64,000 nucleotides of DNA from Platycnemis pennipes (GCA_933228895.1 OW121848.1:92337470-92401469), one strand, 5' to 3'. Numbered from the stretch's first letter, positions 9,848-22,229 are shown. Program-made: numbers and translations. The notes: generated by a model from the sequence alone, not told the origin.

Positions 9848-10412
9848 TTAGAATTAATTACCTGTTCAAAACGTATAAAATAAATCAATTCATGAAGGTC
9901 GCTTGTGTACTCCACTGGGTGACTTTCACCATTACTGCTGTCATTTCAGAGAATGAGTCATTATTCATCCTCAGGACTGAGTGTGACATACAACCTTCAC
10001 AACCAGCATACGCTGGGAAAGCATGCAGTCTTTCTTCATATGTGTTTTCATGCTTACATTATGTACTCAAGAAAAATAATCCCATTACAAAGTAAACCCA
10101 CAAAAGTTTGCCTTATCACTATCATGGTTCAAATTTGTGGAGCCATTTCTCAGAGTCCCCTTTCCTAACAAATCCAGCCATTTATGTCACTAATAGAATT
10201 ATTGTTTCACCAGAATCGAGGTCATTCCAAACTCTCCTCATAAATCTGAAATAAACTTCAACACTTACTGCTCAGCGGTTTGACATGTTTCTTAGGGCCA
10301 TATTCAGAGTCCTACCTACGACCATGCTTCTACTGCTTACATCATGAGCTTGAAACGGTGTACAGTAGCGACAGTGTGGTACCAGGGGAAGAAAAACTGG
10401 ATATCGTATTAA

Positions 10413-10690
10413 TGTTGTAGCTAGAGTACTGGCCTGCCATCAGGAGGATCTGGGTTCGAAACCCAGCCAAGGTAGAATTTTAATTGGCATATGGGTCCCG
10501 ACTCGATAGCCTTATGGAGAGAACTTCGAGTCCAGTACTCTGTCTGTTAGATGGGATGTTAAGCTATGATCCCCTTGGCACCTTTTGTTAAGCGCTGGCC
10601 ATTGCTGACACTGGGTTTCTATCCACTCTTTCTCTGTTCCCTGAAAATGCTTAATTCAGTTTCCCACATATCCTCTCTGGTGCAAATGAT
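10413..10690 (+). mobile_element. tRNA-derived SINE, family A, copy 2
   Basis: Head gtagctagagtactgg resembles an A box and ctgggttcgaaacccagcc is an intact B box/T arm. The shared body follows (gatgggatgttaagc, ccttggcaccttttgttaag, ctgggtttct). The most complete head of the family in the window. Confidence 0.75.
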
Positions 10691-10699
10691 TTCAGTTGT

Positions 10700-12719
10700 C
10701 AGTTGCCTCCCCCAACTAACAAGGAAAAAATTGAAATTTAAAATATTTTTATTGTTCTAGGACAAATTTCCTCTAAGAAGAAAAACACCATTTAACAATA
10801 CGAAATAAATTACAAATGTCTAGCAAAAAATTAAGTTACGTTTGTTGTGAGAACAAGAAACATACTCATGAGTACATAGAGGTACATATTAAATTCATTA
10901 CGAATAGCAAACAAACAACTAAGCTCATTGTGGGACTAAATCACAAACATGGAAGTCAGAAAAATGCAATAATTTCCATAAAGATGACAATAACAAATTA
11001 TAAACATAACATTATGATAATATAGGAATTAAATTGAGTGAGTACAAATCACAATTTATTTATAAGGAGGTAGTATGCGGTAAAATATTATGTACCTTAG
11101 ACTTGAAAGTCTTTAATATTTTAACTTCAATAGGCAATATATTCTAAAGATTTGAGGCTACAACTTGGAAAGATTTTTGGAAACATGTTGTCTGATAAGA
11201 AGGGTAGTAAATGAAGTTGACATCTAATCTAGTTGTGATAATGGTGGTCTTAGGTACTTATAGTTCTCAAGAGATTGAATAAATATTCAGGATTTAAAAA
11301 ATGAATTGAAGCATGGAAGAAGGCCGCGAGAAAATATTTACATTGTTTTTTAACAGTCAGCCAGCCTATATCCTTAAGGTATGGTGTTATGTGTACATCT
11401 CTCTGGAGGTTATAAATATATCTAACACAGCAGTGAACTAAACAATGAAGTATAACATCAAGTTCATTGGGAATATTACTATAAACTAGAGAGGAATGAT
11501 GAAAATGGGGAAAAACAATAGATGATCAATTTCAAAAAAAGAAAAACAAGCAAGGGAGTGGTACATGACAGTTGCTGCCAGTGATTAAGGAACTTTTGAA
11601 TTAAATGTTGCAACATAGTACTGGTAAATGAGTGACTCTGGAAAATAACTCACAAAATTAACAGCACTAGTGACAGTAGGATTGATGGTGTTTGGGCTTT
11701 GTGTCTTGGGTGAATATTTGCCATCCCTAGCACTACTTGAGCATGAAGAGGAAAGTGTTAACACTTAAACTCTCTTCATCTGCATGTCTTAAGATCATTA
11801 GATCCTGAGCAGCTTAGGGGAAAGTACCTCATAGTTCTATCATGGTTTCTTTTCTCTCTGATTAGTCAACATGCTAGCCTTCATAATTTTGCTCATTTTC
11901 TTAGTGGCAAAGTACCACAATCAGTTAAGAGAAAATGGTCCCAATCATTTAGCATCATATTAACTAAGGACATCCATTTATATCACTTTCATTCATTCAT
12001 TATACCTATGTATCTCCCCTCCATATAATTTTACTTCATTCCACATACCTATTGTCCAACTGAGGTTTCCATGTATTTCTAAGTACTGGTGCCATGTTAA
12101 GCCATAGTCATTTTAGGTGCACTTTTGCGAGTGAATAAGAGGAGAAACAGAAAACTTTTGTATTTCCTCAAACTCACTCTTTACATGGGATACCCTCTCA
12201 AAGGATTAGTACTTGATAGTTAGGATACTGCTGCCATTGACTCATTACTTGGAAAACCTGTGGACCAGTGAAACTCTTGAGTTGCAATCAAGAACTTTGG
12301 CAGAATTTGGTTGGTTTGGTATTTACTTAGCCTCACATGAATGGATTGAACACCTTGTATATTGATGGTGGAAGCTTGTAATTATGACCCTGAGACGGAG
12401 CTAATGCTCTGTTTAGGGGAATTAAATAGATGAATAAATCAACCAGACTCTCCCTGAGGCCTAAATCTTTTGTGTTGATGAGAGTGGACTACAAATTGAA
12501 ACAATTGTAAATACCAAAACCTGATATCTACAACATGCTGAATGCTCTAAAGTCATTTTCTCAACTATGTCAGCTGACATTCTACAGAAAGCACCATGGT
12601 AACATAGATGCTGAGTCTTCAGCCAAGTAGGTAACTTGACAGACTTTTGCCAAATTAAAGTCATCAGTATGTACATCTTTATGTATTATTTTATATTTCA
12701 GTACTTGCTAACAAAAGGA
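10700..12719. other. No gene recognised
   Basis: AT-rich noncoding sequence. The few short frames have low-complexity composition and no recognisable motif. Confidence 0.4.
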
Positions 12720-13075
12720 AATGAATGATAAAAAAATTAGTGGATGGACTGAGGAACTATCGAATGTTCTATGAGGAGTAGAAAGGAAAGGATTTGAAAA
12801 TTCTGAGAGGCAGTCAGGACAACCTTATTAGGCACATGTTGAGACTTGATGTTTCATGGTGACAGCAATCAACAGAAATGTGAATTGGAAAAATGGCAAA
12901 GGAAGGCCTTTTTTGAGTTTTGTGGAGAAAGTCATGAATTATGTTGAAGAGAATAAGTGGATTAATGTGAAGAAGCTGATTGCTGAATCTCAAGAGTTAT
13001 GTCAAGGTATCATTAGAAATTGTTATAAGGGCAAGATGGAAGAAGAAATGATGGAAGGTCTGATTTTCATATAAA
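12720..13075 (+). pseudogene. Decayed LINE 3' end (RT C-terminal tail)
   Basis: The frame from 12856 encodes a segment (NVNWKNGKGRPFLSFVEKVM) aligning with the C-terminal tail of the RTE-like element at 21.3 kb (KVNGKNGKCRPRMSYIEQVV), followed by a similar spacing of charged residues. Upstream, the sequence near 12815-12850 resembles the preceding NLIGHILRHDG block. Both frame and sequence are badly eroded. Confidence 0.5.
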
Positions 13076-13272
13076 ATTTGGTAAATACTTTTATTTTTGT
13101 ATTGACAATTAATATTTTGCCCAGTTAAGCATTGCCCCAGATCACTTGTAATATGTTTTCAAGATGATAATAATTTATTGAATTCATATGCATTGGATTG
13201 AGTGCCTGGTCCAGTTAACCTTACCGGTCAGATTAAGTGGTCCTTTTGCAGAAGATTTAAACATTTAAAATT

Positions 13273-13313
13273 AGTAGGTACTTAACATTTCACAAAAATG
13301 TTAAGTACCTACT
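13273..13313. repeat. Perfect hairpin, 18-bp arms
   Basis: AGTAGGTACTTAACATTT (13273-13290) is exactly complementary to 13296-13313, with a 5-base loop. A second perfect hairpin lies 45 bp downstream. Confidence 0.95.
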
Positions 13314-13357
13314 GTGGGGATATTGCAGATTGTGAGGAGAGAACAGTTTATTTCAAT

Positions 13358-13398
13358 TTCATGTGAAATTTAATGTACCTAGTTAAATTTCACATGAA
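13358..13398. repeat. Perfect hairpin, 16-bp arms
   Basis: TTCATGTGAAATTTAA (13358-13373) is exactly complementary to 13383-13398, with a 9-base loop. It forms a pair with the preceding hairpin. Confidence 0.95.
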
Positions 13399-14515
13399 GC
13401 CCACACATTAAACAACCCCCTAATAGATGACAAGTGTAGATGGCTAAAGTATAGGATCTAGAATGGAAGGGGAGGTGACAGGGTGAAAAGTTAGGATTTC
13501 CAGTCATTATTAGGGCTATTTATAGGTACTACAGTTTCAGCATAAAGACACATGTGATGCACCCTAATTTTGGCTAATTTTTTCGAAACCCTTCAGCTCA
13601 TCATTTCCAATTTTTCTTGATACACAAAGAAGACATGATATTTTACAAAATGATACAAAAATATGAAAAATGAAGTCAAATACATAGGACTTGATGATTG
13701 ATGAATATTTTTGGAATCAAGTTTTATCGCGCCACACAACAAACTCATTGGCAGTAGTCTTGAGGCTAAAGCATGAATCATATGATCACTTTTCATTTAG
13801 ATGCTCAGGGATCATTTAAGCTTTCAGGAATAGGAAATATGATAGCTAGATTCATCATTTACACCACTCACACAATAATTTTCTTCACACTTTTTAAAAT
13901 CATTTGAGACATTGAATGTCTTATCTTTCATGGTTACCTCTTGTTTACAATAGACATATGATTACTGGCCTCTGTATTCTACATTTGCTGCTGTGCATTC
14001 TGATTGGCTGATTTTCGAGTTCATTTACATCTACAGGGATGGAAAAAAGGACTTGCTCAAATGATGAAATAAGGGATGGGAGCCTCTATCATTTGAGGCA
14101 TATCCCTAAAAATGATCATCCTGGATGTACATTTATTTTCCAGCCTTTGGGACCTCTTTGCAATCCCTGAACTTGTTTCTAAAAATGATCGTGTGATTCA
14201 GGCTTAAGTATTAAGTCTGACATTTAACCTGATTTTGTATGAACATCTTGTGGGAAAATTACTTCTTAATTGCTGGAAAATATGGAGAATGTTATGGGGC
14301 CATGCATTAGAGGCTGAATATTGAGAGTGAATTGCTTTATATTAATGGAGATAATCTGGAATGTATAAACCTACTTCATAAATTTCCAAAACAAAATGTT
14401 CTGCCAAGTCTTTTATAATATTTTACTGTAGATTTTTAGTGGCGTATTATTAATAGCCTATTTTTATGCTTGCTTTTATACTTTATAAATTACCAGATAA
14501 AAATTCCTGGTGCAA
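13399..14515. other. No gene recognised
   Basis: AT-rich DNA without convincing coding sequence or repeats. Confidence 0.4.
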
Positions 14516-14765
14516 GTTGGTGTGGTGGTTTACTGGCCTCTCACCACGCGGGCCCGGGTTCAAATATTGACAATGGAAAATATTTTTCATTGGTAAATCA
14601 GACCCTTCTTTAGTGCTCAGTGGAGAATATTTGAGTAGAGGACTCAATCCATTGGGCAGGATGTTAAGCTGTGGTCACCATAACCCCTTTCGTTCAGTGT
14701 CTAGGCTGATTACAATGCCAGGTTTCTCTCCACCCTTTCTTCATTCCCTTTCATTCCCATCCTTG
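14516..14765 (+). mobile_element. tRNA-derived SINE, family A, copy 3
   Basis: Head ggtgtggtggtttactggcc and a B-box remnant (cccgggttcaaat) are followed by the shared body: tgggcaggatgttaagc, ccctttcgttcagtgt, ccaggtttctctccaccc. The open frame that covers it is incidental. Confidence 0.75.
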
Positions 14766-15953
14766 TACCTCTTATTTTCAACAAAATCTAAAAGTAATTT
14801 TTCCCTTTGCATTTTTATCTTTTGGATTTTCCTATCAATATTCATTTCAAAATGCATTAGAATTGAAAATTGCAATCTTTTGAGTATGTATTGATGCTTT
14901 GAAGCTTAATCTGCAGAATGGGTTTAGGAGATACAATGCAGTTGAGATTAACAATGCTTGTAAAACAAACAAAAATGAATGTAAATTTTTTCCAGAGTAA
15001 TAATTAAGACAACTCAGCTTATTTTGAAGATATCAACATTTAAAAAATTATGATCATCCAGGGAATGGCTATGATGGCCATAAAAAATCTCATTATTGTT
15101 GGTTAGTTATTATATGACTATTTCACAATCTTCTCGTAGAAAAAAATCATGGGGAAAAATTTTTCTACTGTTTTTTCTCATCTAATTAATATCTCGATCA
15201 ACCTCAGTTACCTGCCCTTCCTGGATGAAATCTATAGTTGTACCAGGTTTCATCAAAATCAGGTCGATAGTAGAGATTTCTATTTCAGACTAATCTAAAA
15301 GACTCACTTTATATTTGGTAAATTAGTTTTTATATATAAAGTACCTAAATAAGACTATGAAATGACAGTAATGACCCTCCCTGTTGAAATGTCCTACAAA
15401 TTTTGAAGAAATGGAAAGAGCTTTATGTAGAAATAAAAGTATTGATTGTGTCTGTTACATTCATCTATTTACACTGTCAACCAAATATTTATACTCAATA
15501 TTATAAATATTAAAAGCTCAGCATGAGAGATTTGGGATGAAGAATTACTGTAAGAAAACTAAAAAATCACAATATTGAGGAAAGGGAAGGCAAAGCTGAG
15601 TATAAACTTTAGAGGGCACCCCTCTGGAACCCAGGGCTGTATTTACCATATGGCATAACTGGTGGCCAATGGGGGCCTCGTGATAGAGAAAATGTATATA
15701 TAGTTGTAAGTAACCTGGTGCTTACTAGCAGAGTATTAACAGTGATAGATATTTGTACTCATTATGTATTGTCTAATGATGCAAGGAAAAGTTTATGTGA
15801 AGCTGGCAGGTTGCAAGGCAATGAAATTGGGGACCTGATTCAGGATTCCGCCGGGAGCCTCAGAGGTCATAAATATGTCCCTGCTGGAACTCATCTTAAT
15901 GAATCTTACCTTGACATGGTGGGATGATGCATGTTCCTGTTACCCCTGGAACT
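14766..15953. other. No gene recognised
   Basis: AT-rich sequence. The part from about 15600 is less AT-rich and has the look of an old repeat, but I could not match it to another copy in the window. Confidence 0.35.
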
Positions 15954-15991
15954 GGACTGGCAGAAGCAATGAAAATTGCTTTCGCCAGTCC
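15954..15991 (+). repeat. 17-bp hairpin with GAAA loop
   Basis: GGACTGGCAGAAGCAAT pairs with ATTGCTTTCGCCAGTCC across a GAAA tetraloop (15971-15974). The stem has one A·C mismatch and one G·U wobble. It could be a structured RNA element or a fragment of a palindromic transposon. Confidence 0.8.
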
Positions 15992-16387
15992 ACTCTTGTG
16001 GGTCAGTCATGCAAGATAGGTTGAAGGTTGGTAGTCAGATGAAATATAGTCATGCATCTTCCTTGTAGCTTCTGTTCATCAGAGACACAGCTGTGAGAAG
16101 ACATCTGACCCTAGTGGAGCAGCTATCTAGTGATGGTGTCATATTATATCATATGATGGTCATTTTATAACACTTTTGAGGTAGGCAATGGGAAACCTCC
16201 TCAATTGAATTTAGATTAAAAGGATTGTCTTGGGTTATTCAAGGATGAAATTTATAATTGTACCAAGTTTTTGATAAAACTCTTCAAAGATAAGGTTTAT
16301 TACTGGACAAAGCTAAAAGACTAACTTTTATATTTAGTAGATTAGTTTTTATGCAATGAAAATTAGATTTATTTATATATCCACGCC

Positions 16388-16504
16388 AATAGTGGGATAA
16401 CCCCAACATTTCATGACCAATGCTGGATGCTTCTTTGGGGTAATTCCTCCTGAAGAAGTTACCAGTATTGGTCAGAAAACATTGGGACTATCCCACCATT
16501 GAGG
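16388..16504. repeat. Imperfect inverted repeat, about 38-bp arms (MITE-like)
   Basis: The left arm (atagtgggataaccccaaca, on to gaccaatgctgg) matches the complement of the right arm (ccagtattggtcagaaaaca, on to tatcccaccatt) with several mismatches. The spacer also shows partial complementarity (ttctttggggtaatt / gaagaagtt). Probably a small palindromic transposon; target duplications were not identified. Confidence 0.6.
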
Positions 16505-16733
16505 AGGTGAACACCTGAGAAAATCCTTTTAATCTGGATCGCTAAGACCAATGAAAGTTTTAATGATGAATTACATCTCAATTGAACTCTCCTATGGCAA
16601 TAACGAAAACAGACAGTGGAGATTTGAATCCTTGCAACTATGAGGTCCAGTACCAGATGAGTGGGGTTGGTATTGTGACTGAAAGTGGGGATAGTAGGGT
16701 CCCTGTGGCTGCCATCTCATGAAATCCCAGTGC

Positions 16734-16754
16734 AGAGAGAGAGAGAGAGAGAGA
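16734..16754. repeat. (AG)n microsatellite
   Basis: An uninterrupted AG dinucleotide run of about 21 bases. Confidence 0.95.
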
Positions 16755-18563
16755 AACTGCAAGTACAGTAGCATCAAATGAGAAACCACAGTAGAGGACA
16801 ACTACCATATTCCTCCGAATATAGTCACCCTCCCCCCAATTTTTGAAGTTCAGTTTTGAAAATTTTTTTTGAAATGCAAACCTGGACTTGCATATAATTT
16901 TCTCAGGTTAACAACTTGAGCACCTTGAGTAATAAAATTTTTCCAATGTTTCATTATCAATATGGAGAATAAAATACTCAATATTATTTCACCTATTTAA
17001 ATTGACTAGCTATTGTATTTAGGGAAACTATATTTCCATGATTAGGTGGAACGGAGAAGTGAGATATGTAAATGAGAAATCACGATTTTGAAGTGTAAGC
17101 ACTGCCATATGTGTTGGAAATCATGGCGACCAAATGTTTTTTCATTTAAAATGCCGCCCTCTGTAATTACCACTCGCGTTGGTAGCAAGAAATAAAGGTT
17201 ACTGAGATTGCAGTGAAGGATTATTGTAAAAAGGAATGACGTTATAATTAAAGGACACAAATTCCTAAATCTCTATCTTCTTTATCGAGTTTTGCTTTAT
17301 GCTGCGGGTAGTTTTTTTAAATAAAACCTTCGTTATATCCACGTTTGTGTACGTAATCACATAATAGTCATTGTCCAAAAGTACATATTTAGCAGCAGTA
17401 TGACATTTAATCTTCACAGGTGTTCATGGGACCATTTACTAAATATTTCAAACTTTTACTACCTTCTCCACTCGGGGTGGTATTTGTTTAATTCTGATTC
17501 TTTTATTAGTATATTCTATTAAATTTGTACTGGGGGCCAAATAATATTTCGTCGAGAAAAATAGACTGAATGTCTGCTATTTCAGTCGAAACATATACTT
17601 TTCTTCCTCTTCCAATTAGTGGCATCTTCAAAATCGATGGATTTCTGCCTAAACATGATATAACTTACAATCGTAAAAAGGACCTGGGTCAATTGACCCA
17701 GTTTGTCACCCCGTTTGCCAGATGTATGAACACCCTGGGTTATTTCTGATATCCATTAACGCAAGTTAATAATGTTTGAACAATGAATTTTCATTCGCGG
17801 ATGAATGCACGCAGGCATATGAATTTTGCAAAGAGTCCTGTGGATTAAACTTTTCGATTTCTAAGGAAAAATATTTTATCAAAATATATTATAGATAAGC
17901 TGTACTAGAAACTTGGAAATTAATGACGCAATTAATAATTCTAAATAGGAAATAAAAAAATGGAACAGTAAAATTTATAAGTTTTATGCGATATATCGTC
18001 CGTAACGTAACTGTATTAGGATGCCTACCATCTGTTCTGTCACCCGCGAGTTTGAAGACCAATATCTCAAGATGGCTAATGCGATATTAAATTAAATGTT
18101 GTTTATTTCTACGTTTACTGATGGTATTAAAATATTTTTACAAATTTTTTGACTGAAGTATGTGTTAAAGAACGGATTTTTAGTGAAATTTTATGGGTAC
18201 CGGATGGATCCATCGAATTTGGGGCATCGTAAGAACAAAACAGATCGAGATATCAAACTTTTCTTTTAAAATGTTGTAGCTAAGGGATTTTTTAATAGTC
18301 TTACGAAGCTTCATATTATAACGTTCATCAATATTTTTGTTATTGATGAATTTGTTCGACTCCGTTATTTTCCGTCCAGCACACTTTCCGTTTCGAAATC
18401 ACCGTTTGGACCTTTATCTTGCTCTCGAGTAATTAATATGAATCCACTTATGAAATATCCATGGAATTAGTTGGTTATTTGATATCGATATATATTTATT
18501 TTTTACTATAAAAGCACGATCAACTGCAGAGAGCATGCGTGGAAGAGAAACGTATTATCAGAC

Positions 18564-19691
18564 GTGATGGCACCCTCTCGAGTAAAATATTCCGGAGGTA
18601 AAATAGTCCCCCATTCGGATCTCCGGGCGGGGACTACCCGAGAGAGATCAGTCAAGGGTGATAGTCATTTTAGGGTAGGAACGCGGAACGTGCGATCACT
18701 TCGGACCTGCGGAAGACCGGAGAACCCGAAGGTGGAAATGCGGAGAATGGACCTCGATGTATTAGGAATCAGTGAAATGAGATGGCCCGAAGAAGGAGAC
18801 TTTTGGAGTGGGAGTTATAGAATTATTCACACCGGATCACTGAATGGTAACACTGGAGTAGGCATAATGCTCAGGAAGAGTGCAGGACTGCGCGTGAAGA
18901 GCTTCCTACAGTACAGTGAGAGGATTATAATGGTGAAGATTGAGAACAAGCCTACAGATACCATTGTGGTGCAAGTTTACATGCCTACGTCGGACTACGA
19001 AGATGAAGAAGTGGAATACGTACACGAAGATATCACTGAAATAATAAAACAGGTAAGAGGAGAAGGAAACCTAATTATTTTAGGAGACTGGAACGCTGTC
19101 GTCGGCGAAGGTCAGGATGGAAGATTAACAGGAAAATATGGATTGGGAAATTGAAACGAAAGAGGAGATGGACTGCTGGAGTCCTGCTCACTACATAAGT
19201 TATTGGTTACTAACACATTTTTTTAAAATCACAACCGAAGAAAATACACGTGGAAGATGTCAGGAGACAGAGGAATATTTCAAATAGACTACATTTTAGT
19301 GAAGCAGAGGTTTAGGAATCAGGTGAAGGACTGCAAAAGCTACCCGGGTGCAGACATCAACAGCGACCATAATTTAGTGATGACGAAATGCCATCTAAAA
19401 TTCAAGAGATTGAAGAAAACAGTAAAGAACATTTGGCAAGTAGAAAAACTAAAGCAGACTCAACATCAGCTGGAATTTCAGAAAATAGTAGAAAACAACA
19501 TAGAAGAGGACCTGACTGAGAAACCAGTAGAAGAGCGTTGGGAAAACATTAAATGTGGACTACAGGAAGCCGCAAAAGAAGTTCTTGGAAGAAGAAAAGT
19601 TTTTAAGAAGAAGCCATGGATCACGGAAGAAGTCTTAGTGCTGATTGAAGAAAGAAGAAAGTACATGAATGCGAAAACTGAAAAAGGGTAG
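18564..19691 (+). pseudogene. LINE endonuclease domain (APE type), broken
   Basis: The first frame (18564-19154) shows the endonuclease/exonuclease/phosphatase fold: FRVGTRNVRSL near the start, VLGISEMRW, GVGIMLRKSAGLRVKSF and LIILGDWNAVVGE, then a TGA stop. The domain continues after a frame change from 19257 (FQIDYILVKQRF, then the catalytic block SDHNLVMTKCHLK), followed by the Lys/Glu-rich linker to the reverse transcriptase. In RTE elements this enzyme nicks the genomic target. Such genes are often labelled craniofacial development protein 2-like in arthropod annotation. One stop plus a frameshift separate the two parts. Confidence 0.85.
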
Positions 19692-19931
19692 CTTTGCTAC
19701 AAAAGAATAAGGAACGAAGTAAGTCACAAAGCCAGAAAAGCTAGAGAAACGTGGATGAACAATCTATACAAAGATGTACAAAACAACCTTTCCCTTGGAA
19801 AGGTGGAAGCTGCCTATTGGATAATGAGGAACCACTTCAAGGAACGGAGCGCAAGATGCAATGCTATAAGAGACAAGAATGGAGAACTTTTGATTGAAAA
19901 TAAAGACAAAGTGAAGAGATGGAAATAATTT

Positions 19932-21466
19932 TTGGAAGAGTTATACAACGGGAACAATCTCAGCACGAAAGTTGTTGAAGAGGAAAGCGAAGTCGAGAAG
20001 AATGATATGGGAGCATCAATATTGAGATCGGAATTCGACGCAGCGGTAAGGGACCTTCGGATGAATAAGGCTCCAGGAATGTGGGAGAGAGGACATTGGC
20101 CCATCTCTACAAGGCCATCTGCGACATGTACTCAATAGGAGAAATACCCAGGGACTCCAAGAAAAACATCATAATTCATAGTTCCAAAAAGAAGAGAGCC
20201 GAGAAATGTGAAAATTTTAGGTGTATGAGTCTGACGACGCATGTCCCGAAGATATTGACAAGGATCATCTACAGAAGAATAAAACGAAAAGCAGAGGAGT
20301 TCCTGGAATAAGATCAATTCGGATTCAGGAAAAGTAAGGGCACAAGAGAAGCAATATTGGCCCTTAGGCTGCTAATAGAGAAGAGAATGGAGAAGAACGA
20401 ACCGACCTTCATTGCATTTGTGGATTTAGAGAAGGCTTTTGACAACGTGGATTGGAATTTAATGCTTGGAATTCTGAAAGGAATTGGAGTGTCGTACAAT
20501 GACCGAAGAATTATCCACAGTTTGTGTAAAAACCAAGTAGCGGTAATAAAATATGGACCCAGCTGTGAAGAAGCAAGAATAAGGAAAGGAGTGAGACAAG
20601 GCTGTGCACTATCTCCCGTAATTTTTAATATTTACATCGAGAGAGCCATCAATGAAGTCAAGGAGAAGTGTTCTGGAGTGAACATCCAAGGAGAAACAAT
20701 CAGTATGCTACAATTCGCTGATGACATAGCTCTCATAGCAGAGACAGAGAAGGAGCTGAATAAGATGCTAACAAACATGGAAAAAATGGCTAGTCATCAT
20801 CTGAAGATCAATAAGGATAAAACTAAGATATTGGTACTCAGCAAGAGAGAGGAGGCCAAAACCAACGTTATACTAGGAAAACTGAACCTGAAAGAGTTGA
20901 AGGAGTTCAGTTACCTGGGAAGCAGAGTAACCAACGATGGACGAAGCAAGAAAGAAATAGTGAGTAGAATAGCCCAGTCAAAGAGGGCATTCTATCAAAA
21001 GAAGAATCTACTTACAGCTGGAAATACAAGCTTGGAAATAAGGAGGCAATTCATCAAAACGTATATCTGGAGCATGTTTCTTTACGGATGTGAGGCATGG
21101 ACAATGTGAGCAGCGGAGAAGGAAAGGGTGGAAGCATTCGAAATATGGTGCTATCGAAGAATGATGAAGATAAAATGGATCGACCGAGTGCCAAATGAAG
21201 AAGTCTTAAGAAGAATGGGAGAGAAGAGAAGTCTACTGAAAACGATAAAAAGAAGACGGGAAAACTTAATCGGCCACATCTTAAGACACGATGGCCTGAT
21301 GAAGACAGTCGTCGAAGGAAAAGTGAACGGGAAGAATGGCAAATGCAGGCCTCGTATGAGTTACATAGAACAGGTCGTAAAGGACGTGAAAGAGAGGAAC
21401 TACGTTAAAATGAAGAGGTTGGCCGATAAAAGAATCGAGTGGAGGGCTGCGTCAAACCAATCCTAG
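19932..21466 (+). pseudogene. LINE reverse transcriptase, broken
   Basis: Fragments in successive frames: 19932-20138 (RT N-terminal part with MNKAPG), 20081-20311 (fingers region: IIIHSSKKK, FRCMSLTTHVPKILTRII), 20357-21109 (palm) and 21128-21466 (thumb and C-terminal tail). The palm carries FVDLEKAFDNVDW (about 20420), GVRQGCALSPVIFNIY (about 20590) and the catalytic FADD (about 20714), then the YLGSRVTNDG motif and a LYGCEAWTM block. Stops at 20309-20311 and 21107-21109 and a frameshift near 20100 inactivate it. The C-terminal tail ends in WRAASNQS. Copies of the same tail are at 26.8 and 61.4 kb. Confidence 0.9.
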
Positions 21467-22229
21467 GATTGTTGACCCTTGATGATGATGACTAGAGAAA
21501 TTTTCTCGTGTGGTGTTTGGTGAGCGCGGTACCTACGGTAGCTTACAACTTGGCAACCTCAAGCAGCTTATCTCTCCTGGCTGAAAGTCCTGTCGCGTGG
21601 AGCTTCGTATCCGAAATAAATATATACACGTTGAAAGCATATCTAATTCTCTCAATTTGTAAAGCCATTTAAACGTGCTTAGTTTTCAAACACGAAGAAT
21701 ACCGTAAAAACGAAATGTATTCCAGACTTCCGCAAGCTGAGATAGCGCATGTTTTTAAAATTTGTCGTAACGTAATTGTTAACTGAGTAATCTATTTTAC
21801 ACATGGTTTAGCCTAAGATAAATATATGTTGCATATCTTATGCGAAGAAAAGAGAAGTGGCTTTTCTTGTTTATCTTCAAGTGGGCGTGAAAGTTGAACT
21901 TGCCTCCCGGAACTTGAAAAAAAAATCCGGCCTTTTTATGTCTCGGTCGAAAAAATAATTAATAAAACCAACTTCAAAATATATTTTTCGCATTAATAAA
22001 CGAATGAATAAACAAGCTTTAGTTCGATATATTTTATTTTAAAATTGAACTTCCCATTTTTGAGGTATTGGCCTTCAAACTCGTGGGATGGAATTTTACA
22101 ACGGACATTAGATGCCTTGAGCTCGAATATAGTCCCCCCCAGAGATATCGGCCAAAAAGGGGGGGACTGTACTCGGTGGAATACGGTACTTTAAGAATCA
22201 GATAATGGAATTTCTTTAGGTCAATATAA

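Larger units (their letters stand above)
18517..21490 (+). mobile_element. RTE-like non-LTR retrotransposon, nearly full length, inactive
   Basis: About 3 kb containing, in order, an APE-type endonuclease, a reverse transcriptase and a short 3' tail ending in a TGATGATGATGA microsatellite, the layout of RTE-clade elements. The shared 3' terminus (caaaccaatcctaggattg, then ttgaccc and GAT repeats) also ends the copies at 26.9 and 61.5 kb. Several stops and frameshifts make it non-autonomous. It sits between the two ends of the apparent TIR transposon, so it probably inserted into it. The 5' boundary is approximate and no target duplication was identified. Confidence 0.8.
16805..22186. mobile_element. 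Putative TIR DNA transposon (TA target), split by a LINE
   Basis: The left end at 16805 (CCATATTCCTCCGAATATAG) and the complement of the right end at 22186 (CCGTATTCCACCGAGTACAG) match at 18 of 22 positions counting the following TC. Both are followed by a C-rich run and flanked by TA (16803-16804, 22187-22188). The right end can also fold on itself: AGTCCCCCCC (22131-22140) pairs exactly with GGGGGGGACT (22159-22168). I could not see a transposase in 16.8-18.5 or 21.5-22.1 kb, so it may be a nonautonomous element. Superfamily not assigned. The two ends could instead belong to separate copies. Confidence 0.5.

Noticed and set aside
10425..10485. Possible functional tRNA at the head of SINE A copy 2
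   Set aside because: A and B boxes are present but the acceptor and anticodon stems do not pair, and a SINE body follows directly.
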